Assembly (NCBI GenBank): GCA_910587495.1 | Contig: CAJUMT010000140.1 | Location: 1-9,279 of the forward strand | Length of the DNA: 9,279 bases | From: an uncultured Lachnospiraceae bacterium | GTDB lineage: Bacteria > Bacillota_A > Clostridia > Lachnospirales > Lachnospiraceae | Reading direction: 5' to 3' | Part shown: piece after piece, positions 1-6,111 of the stretch | How the letters are laid out: each line of letters starts with the position of its first letter | Position numbering within the stretch: the stretch's first letter is position 1 | Program-made: the position numbers and the translations under genes | Notes under the pieces: generated by a model | The model's database searches: none | Seen by the model: only the letters and a program-made list of their open reading frames with translations | What the model was told of the DNA's origin: nothing

Positions 1-1
1 T

Positions 2-412
2 GTGGGTGTTAAGGGCGTGCTTTACGACGGTTCATATCATCCGGTAGACTCTTCTGAGATGGCATTCAAGACTGCGGCTGTCCAGGCGTTTAAAAAAGGC
101 TTTATGGATGCGTCACCGATTCTCTTAGAGCCGATTGTTACCATGACGGTTCTGGTTCCGGATAAATACACTGGCGATGTTATGGGCGATCTGAACAAGA
201 GAAGGGGTCGTGTGCTGGGGATGAATCCGGCAGGCACTGGCAAGACGGAAGTCGTTGCGGATGTACCGATGATGGAGATTTTCGGTTATAACACAGATCT
301 TCGCTCCATGACCGGAGGAAGCGGCGTATTCTCCTACGAATTTGCTCGTTATGAGCAGACGCCGTCTGATGTACAGGAAAAAGAAGTTGCGGCGAGAGCT
401 GCTGAAGCATAA
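2..412 (+). CDS. EF-G-like translational GTPase, C-terminal part (5' truncated by window)
   Basis: Only the last 136 codons are present; the reading frame is open to the left edge, so the true start lies outside the window. The visible part matches the end of EF-G domain IV (LYDGSYHPVDSSEMAFK, residues about 7-23, then an ILLEPI segment) followed by domain V (GDLNKRRGRVLGM about 62-74, MEIFGYNTDLRSMTGGSG about 91-108). In EF-G these domains mimic a tRNA and promote ribosomal translocation. Canonical EF-G reads close to MTQGRA after LRS; here it reads MTGGSGVFSYEF. The tail is also Ala/Glu-rich. Both suggest the FusA2-type EF-G paralogue common in clostridia rather than the main fusA. There is no str-operon neighbour (rpsL, rpsG, tuf) on the visible side. 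The G domain is not visible, so GTPase status cannot be judged. A ribosome-protection protein of the TetM kind is a less likely alternative. Confidence 0.9.
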   Translation: MGVKGVLYDGSYHPVDSSEMAFKTAAVQAFKKGFMDASPILLEPIVTMTVLVPDKYTGDVMGDLNKRRGRVLGMNPAGTGKTEVVADVPMMEIFGYNTDLRSMTGGSGVFSYEFARYEQTPSDVQEKEVAARAAEA

Positions 413-431
413 GAACATAAGAACAGGATAA

Positions 432-460
432 GGGACTGGCTGTATGCCCAGTCCCTTTTT
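432..460 (+). terminator. Rho-independent terminator after the EF-G-like gene
   Basis: GGGACTGG (432-439) pairs with CCAGTCCC (448-455) around an 8-nt apical region and is followed directly by five T. It begins 20 nt after the stop codon, so it ends the EF-G-like transcript before the CLC gene. Confidence 0.9.
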
Positions 461-503
461 CAGGCATGGAGGATAAAGATTCTGTTAAGATGAGGGAAGT
501 TTC

Positions 504-1748
504 ATGAAAAGATATATAGAGATATGTGTCAAAAGGGTGTGGCTTTTACTTCGATGGATTCTGTTGGCCGGCGGCATGGGAATCCTTTTAGGCCTTGTGG
601 GCGGTTTGTTTGGGAAAAGCGTTACATGGGTGACAGACTTTCGAAATACGCATGCATGGATGCTGTATTTGCTGCCGCTGGCCGGACTTGTGATCGTGGC
701 CATGGATCGTCTGAATCCTTACAAGGGAGGAACGAACCGGGTGCTTGAAAGCATTCAGTCTCATGCATATATTCCCCTTCGCATGGCACCTTTGATTGTA
801 TTGTCTACAGTCCTAACGCACGCATGCGGCGGTTCTGCCGGAAGGGAAGGCGCAGCGCTGCAGCTGGGAGGAAGCCTGGGAGGTACTGTGGGAAAATGGC
901 TGAAATTTGACGAGTATGATCACAGACTTATGATTATGTGCGGGATGAGCGCGGGTTTTGCGGCGCTTTTCGGGACGCCTTTGACAGCGACGGTATTTGC
1001 TATGGAAGTCATAAGTGTGGGAATTATGCAGTACGCCGCATTGGTTCCCTGTTCTGTGGCTGCTCTGACGGCGAAGGAAACGGCAGAACTGATTGGCGCT
1101 TATGGAGAGCGTTTCCTGGTGGGGAAGGCGGCAGTGTTTGACTTGAAAAATGCGGCGCTGGTAGTTTTTCTGGCGTTTTTATGTGCGGCGGTCAGTATTC
1201 TGTTTTGTGCGGTGCTGCATCATACGGAACATTTGTACAAAAAATATATTCCGGATGAGAGGGTGCGGATTGTTGCGGGCGCCTGTCTGATTATTTTTAT
1301 GGCAAAGATTCTGGGGACAACCGATTATATGGGGGCAGGCATGCATATGATCGAGTTGGCTATGGCCGGAAAAGTGGCAGCTGCCGCGTTTTTACTTAAA
1401 ATGGTATTTACCGCTGTGACGCTCGGAAGTGGATTTCGCGGGGGCGAGATTGTACCGACACTGTTTGTGGGAGCGGCGTTTGGCTGTCTGTTCAGCCAGG
1501 TGACAGGACTTGCGGCGCCTCTTTCAGCTGCCTGCGGGATGGCTGCCGTATTCTGCGGCGTTACGAATTGTCCGATTTCTTCGCTTCTTTTAAGCTTTGA
1601 GCTGTTCGGCTTTGAATGTATGCCCTTTTTTCTCCTTTCTGTCAGCATTAGCTATTTGGAATCAGGTTATTACGGCCTGTATCACAGCCAGAAAATTTTG
1701 TATTCCAAGACAAAATTGCAATATATTAATACACATACAAAAGAGTGA
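504..1748 (+). CDS. CLC-family chloride channel/transporter
   Basis: A 414-residue polytopic membrane protein of the voltage-gated chloride channel family, which moves Cl- (or F- in one subfamily) as channels or H+-coupled antiporters. GREGA at 113-117 corresponds to the GREGP gate motif, with gating glutamate E115. GSGFRGGEIVP at 308-318 corresponds to the conserved GxFxP filter loop. SGYYGLY at 387-393 lies where the conserved pore tyrosine of E. coli ClcA is expected. Length fits a bacterial CLC with no cytosolic CBS domains. Two positions differ from E. coli ClcA. The GSGIP filter motif is replaced by KGGTN (74-78), and the internal proton glutamate (ClcA E203) appears to be Val169 after E168. 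Start chosen at ATG 504, with GAGGGA (492-497) 6 nt upstream. No convincing promoter was found between the preceding terminator and the start. Substrate, and channel versus exchanger mode, are undecided. Confidence 0.93.
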   Translation: MKRYIEICVKRVWLLLRWILLAGGMGILLGLVGGLFGKSVTWVTDFRNTHAWMLYLLPLAGLVIVAMDRLNPYKGGTNRVLESIQSHAYIPLRMAPLIVLSTVLTHACGGSAGREGAALQLGGSLGGTVGKWLKFDEYDHRLMIMCGMSAGFAALFGTPLTATVFAMEVISVGIMQYAALVPCSVAALTAKETAELIGAYGERFLVGKAAVFDLKNAALVVFLAFLCAAVSILFCAVLHHTEHLYKKYIPDERVRIVAGACLIIFMAKILGTTDYMGAGMHMIELAMAGKVAAAAFLLKMVFTAVTLGSGFRGGEIVPTLFVGAAFGCLFSQVTGLAAPLSAACGMAAVFCGVTNCPISSLLLSFELFGFECMPFFLLSVSISYLESGYYGLYHSQKILYSKTKLQYINTHTKE

Positions 1749-1766
1749 CAGGCGCCTGTCACTCTT
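1741..1766. terminator. 26-bp perfect palindrome, probable shared terminator of convergent genes
   Basis: Arms 1741-1753 and 1754-1766 are exact reverse complements with no spacer, centred on GGCGCC. The palindrome covers the last codons and the TGA (1746-1748) of the CLC gene and ends 18 nt before the stop of the convergent ABC-F gene. Read on the minus strand the hairpin is followed by TTTT (1737-1740), so it best serves the ABC-F transcript. On the plus strand the 3' side is only TCTATATAAT, a poor U-tract. Confidence 0.65.
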
Positions 1767-1784
1767 CTATATAATAGATTTATG

Positions 1785-3425
1785 TTAGTTGTCTTCTTCT
1801 GCAAACTTATTGCTTGTATAGACGGTACGTTTCCTTGCCATCTCGTCGCTTTCCAGATATTCATCATAAGTTGTGATCTTATCGATGATGGAACCGTTCG
1901 GCAGGATTTCGATAATCCGGTTGGCGGTGGTCTGTACGATCTGATGGTCTCTGGATGAGAATAACAGTACGCCCGGGAATTTGATCAGGCCGTTATTTAA
2001 AGCCGTGATGGATTCCATATCCAAGTGGTCTGTCGGCTCGTCTAAGAGAAGCACATTGGCGCCGGAGATCATAAGTTTGCTAAGCATACAGCGGACTTTT
2101 TCACCTCCTGACAGGACGCGGACTTTTTTTACGCCGTCTTCTCCGGCGAACAACATACGTCCCAGGAAACCGCGGACATAGGTTACGTCTTTTATTTCTG
2201 AATATTGTGTCAGCCAGTCCACGATAATGTCGTCGTTGTCAAACTCGCCGGAGTTATCTTTGGGAAAATAGGCCTGGGAGGTGGTCACACCCCATTTGTA
2301 GGTGCCTTCGTCCGGTTCCAGTTCGCCCATCAGGATCTGGAAGAGGGTCGTCTTGGCAAATTCGTTACTTCCGACGAAAGCGATCTTATCGTCGTGTCCC
2401 ATAATAAAGGATATGTTGTCCAGTATTTTTACGCCGTCAATGGTTTTAGAAATACCTTCAACGGTCAGCACTTCGTTGCCGATTTCACGGTTGGGTCTAA
2501 AATCAATGTACGGATATTTACGGCTGGAAGGACGAATCTCATCCAACTGTATTTTTTCCAACGCCCGTTTTCGGGAAGTTGCTTGTCTGGACTTGGAAGC
2601 ATTGGCGGAGAAACGGGAGATAAACTCCTGCAGTTCTTTGATCTTTTCTTCTTTTTTCTTGTTGGCTTCTTTCATCTGGCGGATCATGAGCTGACTGGAT
2701 TCATACCAGAAATCATAGTTGCCCGCATAAAGCTGGATCTTTCCGTAGTCGATATCAGCGATATGGGTACATACTTTATTCAGGAAATATCGGTCATGAG
2801 AAACCACGATGACTGTGTTGTCAAAATTGATAAGGAATTCTTCCAGCCATGCGATGGCGTCCAGATCCAGGTGGTTAGTCGGCTCGTCTAAAAGAAGGAT
2901 GTCTGGATTGCCGAACAACGCCTGTGCTAAGAGAACTTTGACCTTCTGCGCGCCGGTCAGGTCTTTCATGAGCGCGTAATGAAGATCTGTTTCAATTCCT
3001 AATCCGTTTAACAGAGTGGAAGCGTCGGATTCTGCTTCCCATCCGTCCATATCCGCAAATTCCGCTTCCAGCTCGCTGGCTTTAATACCGTCTTCGTCGG
3101 TGAAGTCTTCCTTGGCGTAGATTGCGTCTTTTTCTTTCATGATTTCATAGAGCCTTGCATTTCCCATGATGACCGTGTCCATGACCGTATATTCGTCATA
3201 TTGGAAATGATCCTGTTTTAAAAAGGAGAGACGCTGACCGGGTGTGATGGCAATTTCTCCATTGGTGGATTCTAGTTCACCGGAAAGTATTTTTAAAAAA
3301 GTAGATTTGCCCGCGCCGTTGGCTCCGATCAGGCCATAGCAGTTACCTTCCGTAAATTTGATATTGACGTCTTCGAACAGGGCTTTTTTACCCAGGCGAA
3401 GCGTCACATTATTCGCACTTATCAT
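1785..3425 (-). CDS. ABC-F family ATPase (YkpA/YbiT-like)
   Basis: A 546-residue soluble protein with two ABC nucleotide-binding domains and no membrane segment: the ABC-F type, whose studied members bind the ribosome E site and affect translation or antibiotic protection. NBD1: Walker A GANGAGKS 34-41, degenerate signature LTGAQ 156-160, Walker B LLLDEPTNHLD 177-187, switch SHD 209-211. A charged coiled-coil linker rich in Lys/Glu (about 243-300) is the P-site tRNA interaction motif region. NBD2: Walker A-like GSNEFAKTT 352-360 (Ala357 where Gly is usual), signature LSGGE 438-442, Walker B LLLDEPTDHLD 459-469, and SSRDH 490-494 where the switch His is usually found, so Arg492 replaces it. 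Length and order fit YkpA/YbiT-type housekeeping ABC-F proteins better than the resistance types (Vga, Lsa, OptrA). The start is ATG 3425-3423, with AGAAAGG at 3440-3434 upstream. Confidence 0.93.
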   Translation of the reverse strand: MISANNVTLRLGKKALFEDVNIKFTEGNCYGLIGANGAGKSTFLKILSGELESTNGEIAITPGQRLSFLKQDHFQYDEYTVMDTVIMGNARLYEIMKEKDAIYAKEDFTDEDGIKASELEAEFADMDGWEAESDASTLLNGLGIETDLHYALMKDLTGAQKVKVLLAQALFGNPDILLLDEPTNHLDLDAIAWLEEFLINFDNTVIVVSHDRYFLNKVCTHIADIDYGKIQLYAGNYDFWYESSQLMIRQMKEANKKKEEKIKELQEFISRFSANASKSRQATSRKRALEKIQLDEIRPSSRKYPYIDFRPNREIGNEVLTVEGISKTIDGVKILDNISFIMGHDDKIAFVGSNEFAKTTLFQILMGELEPDEGTYKWGVTTSQAYFPKDNSGEFDNDDIIVDWLTQYSEIKDVTYVRGFLGRMLFAGEDGVKKVRVLSGGEKVRCMLSKLMISGANVLLLDEPTDHLDMESITALNNGLIKFPGVLLFSSRDHQIVQTTANRIIEILPNGSIIDKITTYDEYLESDEMARKRTVYTSNKFAEEDN

Positions 3426-3477
3426 ATAATCAACCTTTCTTTTTTAAAATCTCTTTCATAAAAATATACCATTATAC

Positions 3478-3505
3478 ATTGTACCTGAAAAAAATGTTTT
3501 TGCAA
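3478..3505 (-). promoter_or_regulatory. Candidate promoter of the ABC-F gene
   Basis: On the minus strand a TTGCAA -35 box (3505-3500) and a TACAAT -10 box (3483-3478) are 16 nt apart, about 53 nt upstream of the ABC-F start. A second possible -10, TATAAT, lies at 3476-3471 but lacks a -35 at suitable spacing. Confidence 0.5.
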
Positions 3506-3535
3506 GTATTTTATAGATTTTCTTAAAAAGGTCTT

Positions 3536-3562
3536 TTGAAATTCCAAGGTTTATGGTATGAT
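3536..3562 (+). promoter_or_regulatory. Candidate glgA promoter with extended -10
   Basis: TATGAT at 3557-3562 is preceded by TGG (3554-3556), giving an extended -10 element. TTGAAA at 3536-3541 is a -35-like box but only 15 nt away, so the extended -10 is probably the main determinant. The predicted transcript start near 3569 leaves a 5' leader of about 140 nt before glgA. Confidence 0.5.
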
Positions 3563-3629
3563 GGAAATAACAATATATGTTATATTAAAACAGCAATGAA
3601 ACGGATAATGCCCAGGAGGGTTTAAGGAC

Positions 3630-3680
3630 GTGTTTTTTACGGCTTCTGATGCTCTTGGATCAGGGGTATTAGAAGTATAG
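3630..3680 (+). CDS. Possible 16-codon upstream ORF in the glgA leader
   Basis: GTG at 3630 opens a 16-codon frame (MFFTASDALGSGVLEV) ending at TAG 3678-3680, 31 nt before the glgA start. AGGAGGG (3614-3620) sits 9 nt upstream of the GTG, at least as strong as the glgA site itself. A hairpin with arms 3643-3650 and 3659-3666 (six Watson-Crick and two G-U pairs, 8-nt loop) lies inside the ORF. The peptide has no run of a single regulatory amino acid, so classical attenuation is not obvious. It could be a translational-coupling leader, or chance. I do not recognise the peptide. Confidence 0.3.
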   Translation: MFFTASDALGSGVLEV

Positions 3681-3711
3681 TTGCGGAACTTTAATGGAGG
3701 AATTTATTACT

Positions 3712-5163
3712 ATGAGGAAGATACTTTTTGCGGCATCAGAGTGTGTACCATTCGTTAAGACCGGAGGGCTTGCAGATGTATGCGGCGCTCTGCCGAAAGG
3801 TTTTAACAAAGACGAATGGGACGTGCGAGTAGTGATCCCGAATTATACATGTATTCCCGACAAGTTTAGGAATAATTTTAAGTACATTACGCATTTTTAC
3901 ATGGGGACGGGTTCTTATAATCCGGGCGCGCATGTGGGCGTCATGACTTATGAGCTTGAAGGCGTTACCTATTATTTTATTGACAACCTTGTTTATTTCG
4001 GCGGTTCGAAACCTTATGGAGATTTCCGCACAGATATTGAGAAATTTGCCTTTTTCTCCAAAGCGGTATTGTCCATCCTTCCAATCGTGGGTTTCAGGCC
4101 GGATCTGATCCATTGTCATGACTGGCAGACTGGTCTGATTCCGGTATATCTTAAGACTGAGTTTGCGGCAGGCGAATTTTATCAGGGGATTAAGACGATC
4201 ATGACGATCCATAATCTCAGATTCCAGGGGATCTGGGATATAGAGACCATGCAGGGGCTTACGGGTCTTCCGGATTATGTGTTTACGCCGGATAAACTGG
4301 AATTTAAGAGGGATGCCAATATGTTAAAAGGCGGCCTGGTCTATGCGGATTATATTACGACTGTCAGCGAGACATACGCGTATGAGATTCAGACGCCGAT
4401 GTACGGCGAGGGACTTGACGGCCTTCTTTCTGCAAGGCATATGGACCTTAGAGGCATCGTTAACGGTATCGACTATGAGATCTGGAATCCGGAAACGGAC
4501 GGAAAGATTGATAAGAATTACAAGCTGAAAGATTTCAAAAAGGGCAAAGCGGCCAACAAGAGGGCGCTTCAGGAATCGCTTGGCCTTACAGTAGATGAAA
4601 ATAAGATGCTGATCGGCCTGATTTCCCGTTTGACAGATCAGAAAGGATTAGACTTGATTGCGGAAGTGATGGAACAGATTGTGGACGACAACACGCAGTT
4701 TGTGGTCATCGGCACCGGCGATCAAAGGTATGAGGATATGTTCCGCCATTATGCATGGAAGTATCCGGATAAAGTTTCCGCAAATATTTACTATGCAGAT
4801 GAGCTGTCCCATAAATTGTATGCGGCTGCGGACGCGTTTTTGATGCCGTCTGCTTTCGAACCCTGCGGACTGACCCAGCTGATTTCCTTCCGTTATGGTA
4901 CAGTTCCGATTGTCCGTGAAACCGGAGGTCTTAAAGATACCGTAGAGCCGTATAATGAATATGAAGGAAAAGGAGACGGATTCTCCTTTACAAATTACAA
5001 TCCATGGGATATGATGGAAGTAATCAATTATGCGAAGTATACTTATTTCGTACATCGGAAAGAGTGGGATGAGATGGTTGCAAGAGGAATGCAGAAGGAT
5101 TTCTCGTGGGATGCATCCAGATACAAATATGAGGGAATCTATTCCTGGCTGATCGGCTGGTAG
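3712..5163 (+). CDS. glgA: Glycogen synthase (ADP-glucose starch/glycogen synthase, GT5)
   Basis: Transfers glucose from ADP-glucose to the non-reducing end of an alpha-1,4-glucan in cytosolic glycogen synthesis. From ATG 3712 the protein has 483 residues, the usual bacterial GlgA length. It starts MRKILFAASECVPF with the ADP-glucose-binding KTGGLADV motif at 16-23. Next come HCHDWQTG (134-141) in the N-terminal Rossmann domain and SRLTDQKGLDL (305-315) opening the C-terminal domain. FEPCGLTQL (382-390) and RETGGLKD (402-409) carry the nucleotide-sugar site and its E-x7-E-type acidic residues. An in-frame ATG at 3694 would add six residues, but GGAGG (3696-3700) then falls inside the gene. 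The start at 3712 uses that site (11-nt spacer) and fits GlgA N-termini. No glgC, glgD or glgB is adjacent, so it looks monocistronic here. Confidence 0.97.
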   Translation: MRKILFAASECVPFVKTGGLADVCGALPKGFNKDEWDVRVVIPNYTCIPDKFRNNFKYITHFYMGTGSYNPGAHVGVMTYELEGVTYYFIDNLVYFGGSKPYGDFRTDIEKFAFFSKAVLSILPIVGFRPDLIHCHDWQTGLIPVYLKTEFAAGEFYQGIKTIMTIHNLRFQGIWDIETMQGLTGLPDYVFTPDKLEFKRDANMLKGGLVYADYITTVSETYAYEIQTPMYGEGLDGLLSARHMDLRGIVNGIDYEIWNPETDGKIDKNYKLKDFKKGKAANKRALQESLGLTVDENKMLIGLISRLTDQKGLDLIAEVMEQIVDDNTQFVVIGTGDQRYEDMFRHYAWKYPDKVSANIYYADELSHKLYAAADAFLMPSAFEPCGLTQLISFRYGTVPIVRETGGLKDTVEPYNEYEGKGDGFSFTNYNPWDMMEVINYAKYTYFVHRKEWDEMVARGMQKDFSWDASRYKYEGIYSWLIGW

Positions 5164-5180
5164 ATTCCAAGAAAAGCGAG

Positions 5181-5224
5181 AGCGGCGGCTTCTCCTGTAA
5201 GGGGGAAGCCGCCGCTGGCGTTTT
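5181..5224 (+). terminator. Terminator of glgA
   Basis: A 12-bp G+C-rich perfect stem (5181-5192 with 5205-5216) begins 18 nt after the glgA stop and is followed by GGCG and TTTT (5221-5224). Flanking AAAA at 5172-5175 can pair with the T-tract, so it could act on either strand. Confidence 0.85.
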
Positions 5225-5247
5225 GCATGTGCAAAATTTATTCGATG

Positions 5248-5267
5248 CCCCGTTGCTTGCAACGGGG
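5248..5267 (-). terminator. Hairpin downstream of tRNA-Thr, possible weak terminator
   Basis: CCCCGTTG (5248-5255) and CAACGGGG (5260-5267) form an 8-bp stem with a 4-nt loop. In the tRNA direction it starts 20 nt past the tRNA 3' end. The following minus strand is A/T-rich, with TTTT at 5236-5233, which is far for a classical U-tract. Its position between glgA and the tRNA suggests transcript end formation for the tRNA. Confidence 0.45.
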
Positions 5268-5287
5268 TATATGACTGCAATAAAAAA

Positions 5288-5360
5288 AGCTCCCGACCGG
5301 ATTTGAACCGGTGACCTACGCATTACGAGTGCGTCGCTCTACCGACTGAGCCACGGAAGC
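5288..5360 (-). tRNA. tRNA-Thr, anticodon CGU
   Basis: The minus strand folds into a complete cloverleaf of 73 nt including the discriminator. There is a 7-bp acceptor stem with one T-G pair, a D-stem GCTC/GAGC with an 8-nt loop, an ACGCA/TGCGT anticodon stem with loop CTCGTAA, a 5-nt variable loop, and a T-stem ACCGG/CCGGT around TTCAAAT. Anticodon CGT lies at 5327-5325 and reads the threonine codon ACG. The discriminator is T (5288), and no CCA is encoded; the 3' end runs into a tract of T. It follows a near-consensus promoter and is the only RNA gene seen. Confidence 0.97.
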
Positions 5361-5381
5361 TTGTGCTTGAAAGCAATATTT

Positions 5382-5410
5382 ATTATAGCCGATGTGGCTC
5401 AGAATGTAAA
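5382..5410 (-). promoter_or_regulatory. Promoter of tRNA-Thr
   Basis: TTTACA (5410-5405) and a perfect TATAAT (5387-5382) are separated by exactly 17 nt on the minus strand. Initiation would fall about 15 nt before the mature tRNA 5' end, as expected for a stable RNA gene. Confidence 0.85.
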
Positions 5411-5447
5411 GCTTTTTTTGGAAAAATTGTTATGAGAAAAAATTGTA

Positions 5448-5870
5448 CTACAAAGTGTCTATAATTTCACTGGCGGCCAGCGCGCTGTCACCGATAGGCA
5501 CCCAGGATCTGGACAGACGAATCAGACAGGATTCGTCAGGCGTCTGCCCCGGATATTTCAGGAAATTGCTGCTCATGTCATAGAGAATACGCTCATTCAG
5601 ATTAAGCCCCTGCGTCAGGGGCAGTTTTTTTTCCAACATATAACTGCAGTCTGTGGCTCCCCGGGCCAGTAGTTCCTGCATGGTTTGCCGAAAGATTCCG
5701 ATGTGTTCCTGATCCCAGGAAGCGGTAAAAGCACATTTGCAAAGTTCCCTGGTAAAGAATGGATAGTGTTTTATTTCATCAAATAACTGGATGAAATTTG
5801 CCCTGTGAATAGAAGATACAAAGCAGTCTCCTTGATGCAGAGCATTGACTACATTGTCAGTCCAGGCCAT
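5448..5870 (-). CDS. Uncharacterised 140-residue cysteine-containing protein
   Basis: I do not recognise this protein. It appears soluble: no signal peptide and no hydrophobic stretch long enough for a membrane helix. It has five cysteines (C16, C44, C46, C75, C115), two of them in LCKCA (43-47), a CxC arrangement. There are several aromatic/His-containing segments (HRANFIQLFDEIKHYPFF about 22-39, SWDQEHIGIF 51-60) and probable helices. The start is ATG 5870-5868, well supported by an AAGGGGG site (5885-5879) 8 nt upstream. It is divergent from the formate/nitrite transporter and lies upstream of tRNA-Thr on the same strand. No obvious terminator separates it from the tRNA promoter, so it may read into the tRNA. 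A metal-binding or redox role would be speculation. Confidence refers to its being a real gene. Confidence 0.75.
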   Translation of the reverse strand: MAWTDNVVNALHQGDCFVSSIHRANFIQLFDEIKHYPFFTRELCKCAFTASWDQEHIGIFRQTMQELLARGATDCSYMLEKKLPLTQGLNLNERILYDMSSNFLKYPGQTPDESCLIRLSRSWVPIGDSALAASEIIDTL

Positions 5871-5911
5871 AAAAATTACCCCCTTTTAAGCCGAAACATA
5901 TACCTGTAAAA

Positions 5912-5927
5912 ATGTACAACAATACAT
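5912..5927. promoter_or_regulatory. Dyad ATGTA-N6-TACAT in the divergent control region
   Basis: Inverted repeat ATGTA (5912-5916) and TACAT (5923-5927) overlaps the predicted transcript start of the 140-residue protein gene. The half-sites recur near the formate/nitrite transporter promoter, and the plus strand AATGTACAA found here is repeated at 6038-6046. A shared regulator is a possible reading; the region is A/T-rich, so chance is also possible. Confidence 0.35.
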
Positions 5928-5931
5928 ATTT

Positions 5932-5940
5932 ATTTTAGCA
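5932..5940 (-). promoter_or_regulatory. Candidate extended -10 promoter of the 140-residue protein gene
   Basis: The minus strand reads TGCTAAAAT (5940-5932), a TGN plus a -10-like hexamer, without a good -35. Initiation would fall near 5925, inside the ATGTA-N6-TACAT dyad at 5912-5927, and leave a leader of about 55 nt. Confidence 0.35.
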
Positions 5941-6032
5941 GAAATAGACAAAAAAAGAAAGATATTTAAATGAAAATGCATATATTTTTATAGAGAAAAA
6001 ATGGCTGTAAAATGCCGGGAAAAGTCGATTCA

Positions 6033-6056
6033 TACATAATGTACAATCACATACAT
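6033..6056. promoter_or_regulatory. Overlapping TACAT/ATGTA dyads upstream of the FNT gene
   Basis: TACAT (6033-6037), ATGTA (6039-6043) and TACAT (6052-6056) form two overlapping inverted repeats: TACAT-A-ATGTA and ATGTA-N8-TACAT. They lie just upstream of the candidate -10, where a -35 would be, and none is present. This placement is typical of an activator site. No known regulator consensus was matched. Confidence 0.4.
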
Positions 6057-6065
6057 AAAAAAATA

Positions 6066-6074
6066 TGGTATTAT
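6066..6074 (+). promoter_or_regulatory. Candidate extended -10 promoter of the FNT gene
   Basis: TGGTATTAT (6066-6074) contains the TGN extension and a -10-like TATTAT. There is no recognisable -35 at 16-18 nt; that space is taken by the TACAT/ATGTA dyads. The transcript would start near 6081, about 30 nt before the gene. Confidence 0.45.
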
Positions 6075-6111
6075 CATATAGTACATTATAAAAAAGTTTA
6101 GGAGGGTACAT

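Noticed and set aside
1741..1766. Palindrome as an attachment site or insertion-sequence end
   Set aside because: No recombinase, target duplication or second copy is seen in the window; convergent gene ends explain it more simply.
2205..2891. Long plus-strand ORF of 228 codons opposite the ABC-F gene
   Set aside because: It is antisense to a clearly conserved ABC-F protein; its translation shows no recognisable motif and no ribosome binding site was evident.
3694..3711. Alternative glgA start at ATG 3694
   Set aside because: It would place the only good Shine-Dalgarno (GGAGG 3696-3700) inside the coding region and add six residues not expected in front of the MRKILFAASE start.
4648..5280. 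Minus-strand ORF of 210 codons opposite glgA
   Set aside because: Antisense to the conserved C-terminal domain of GlgA and running through the glgA terminator; nothing supports coding.
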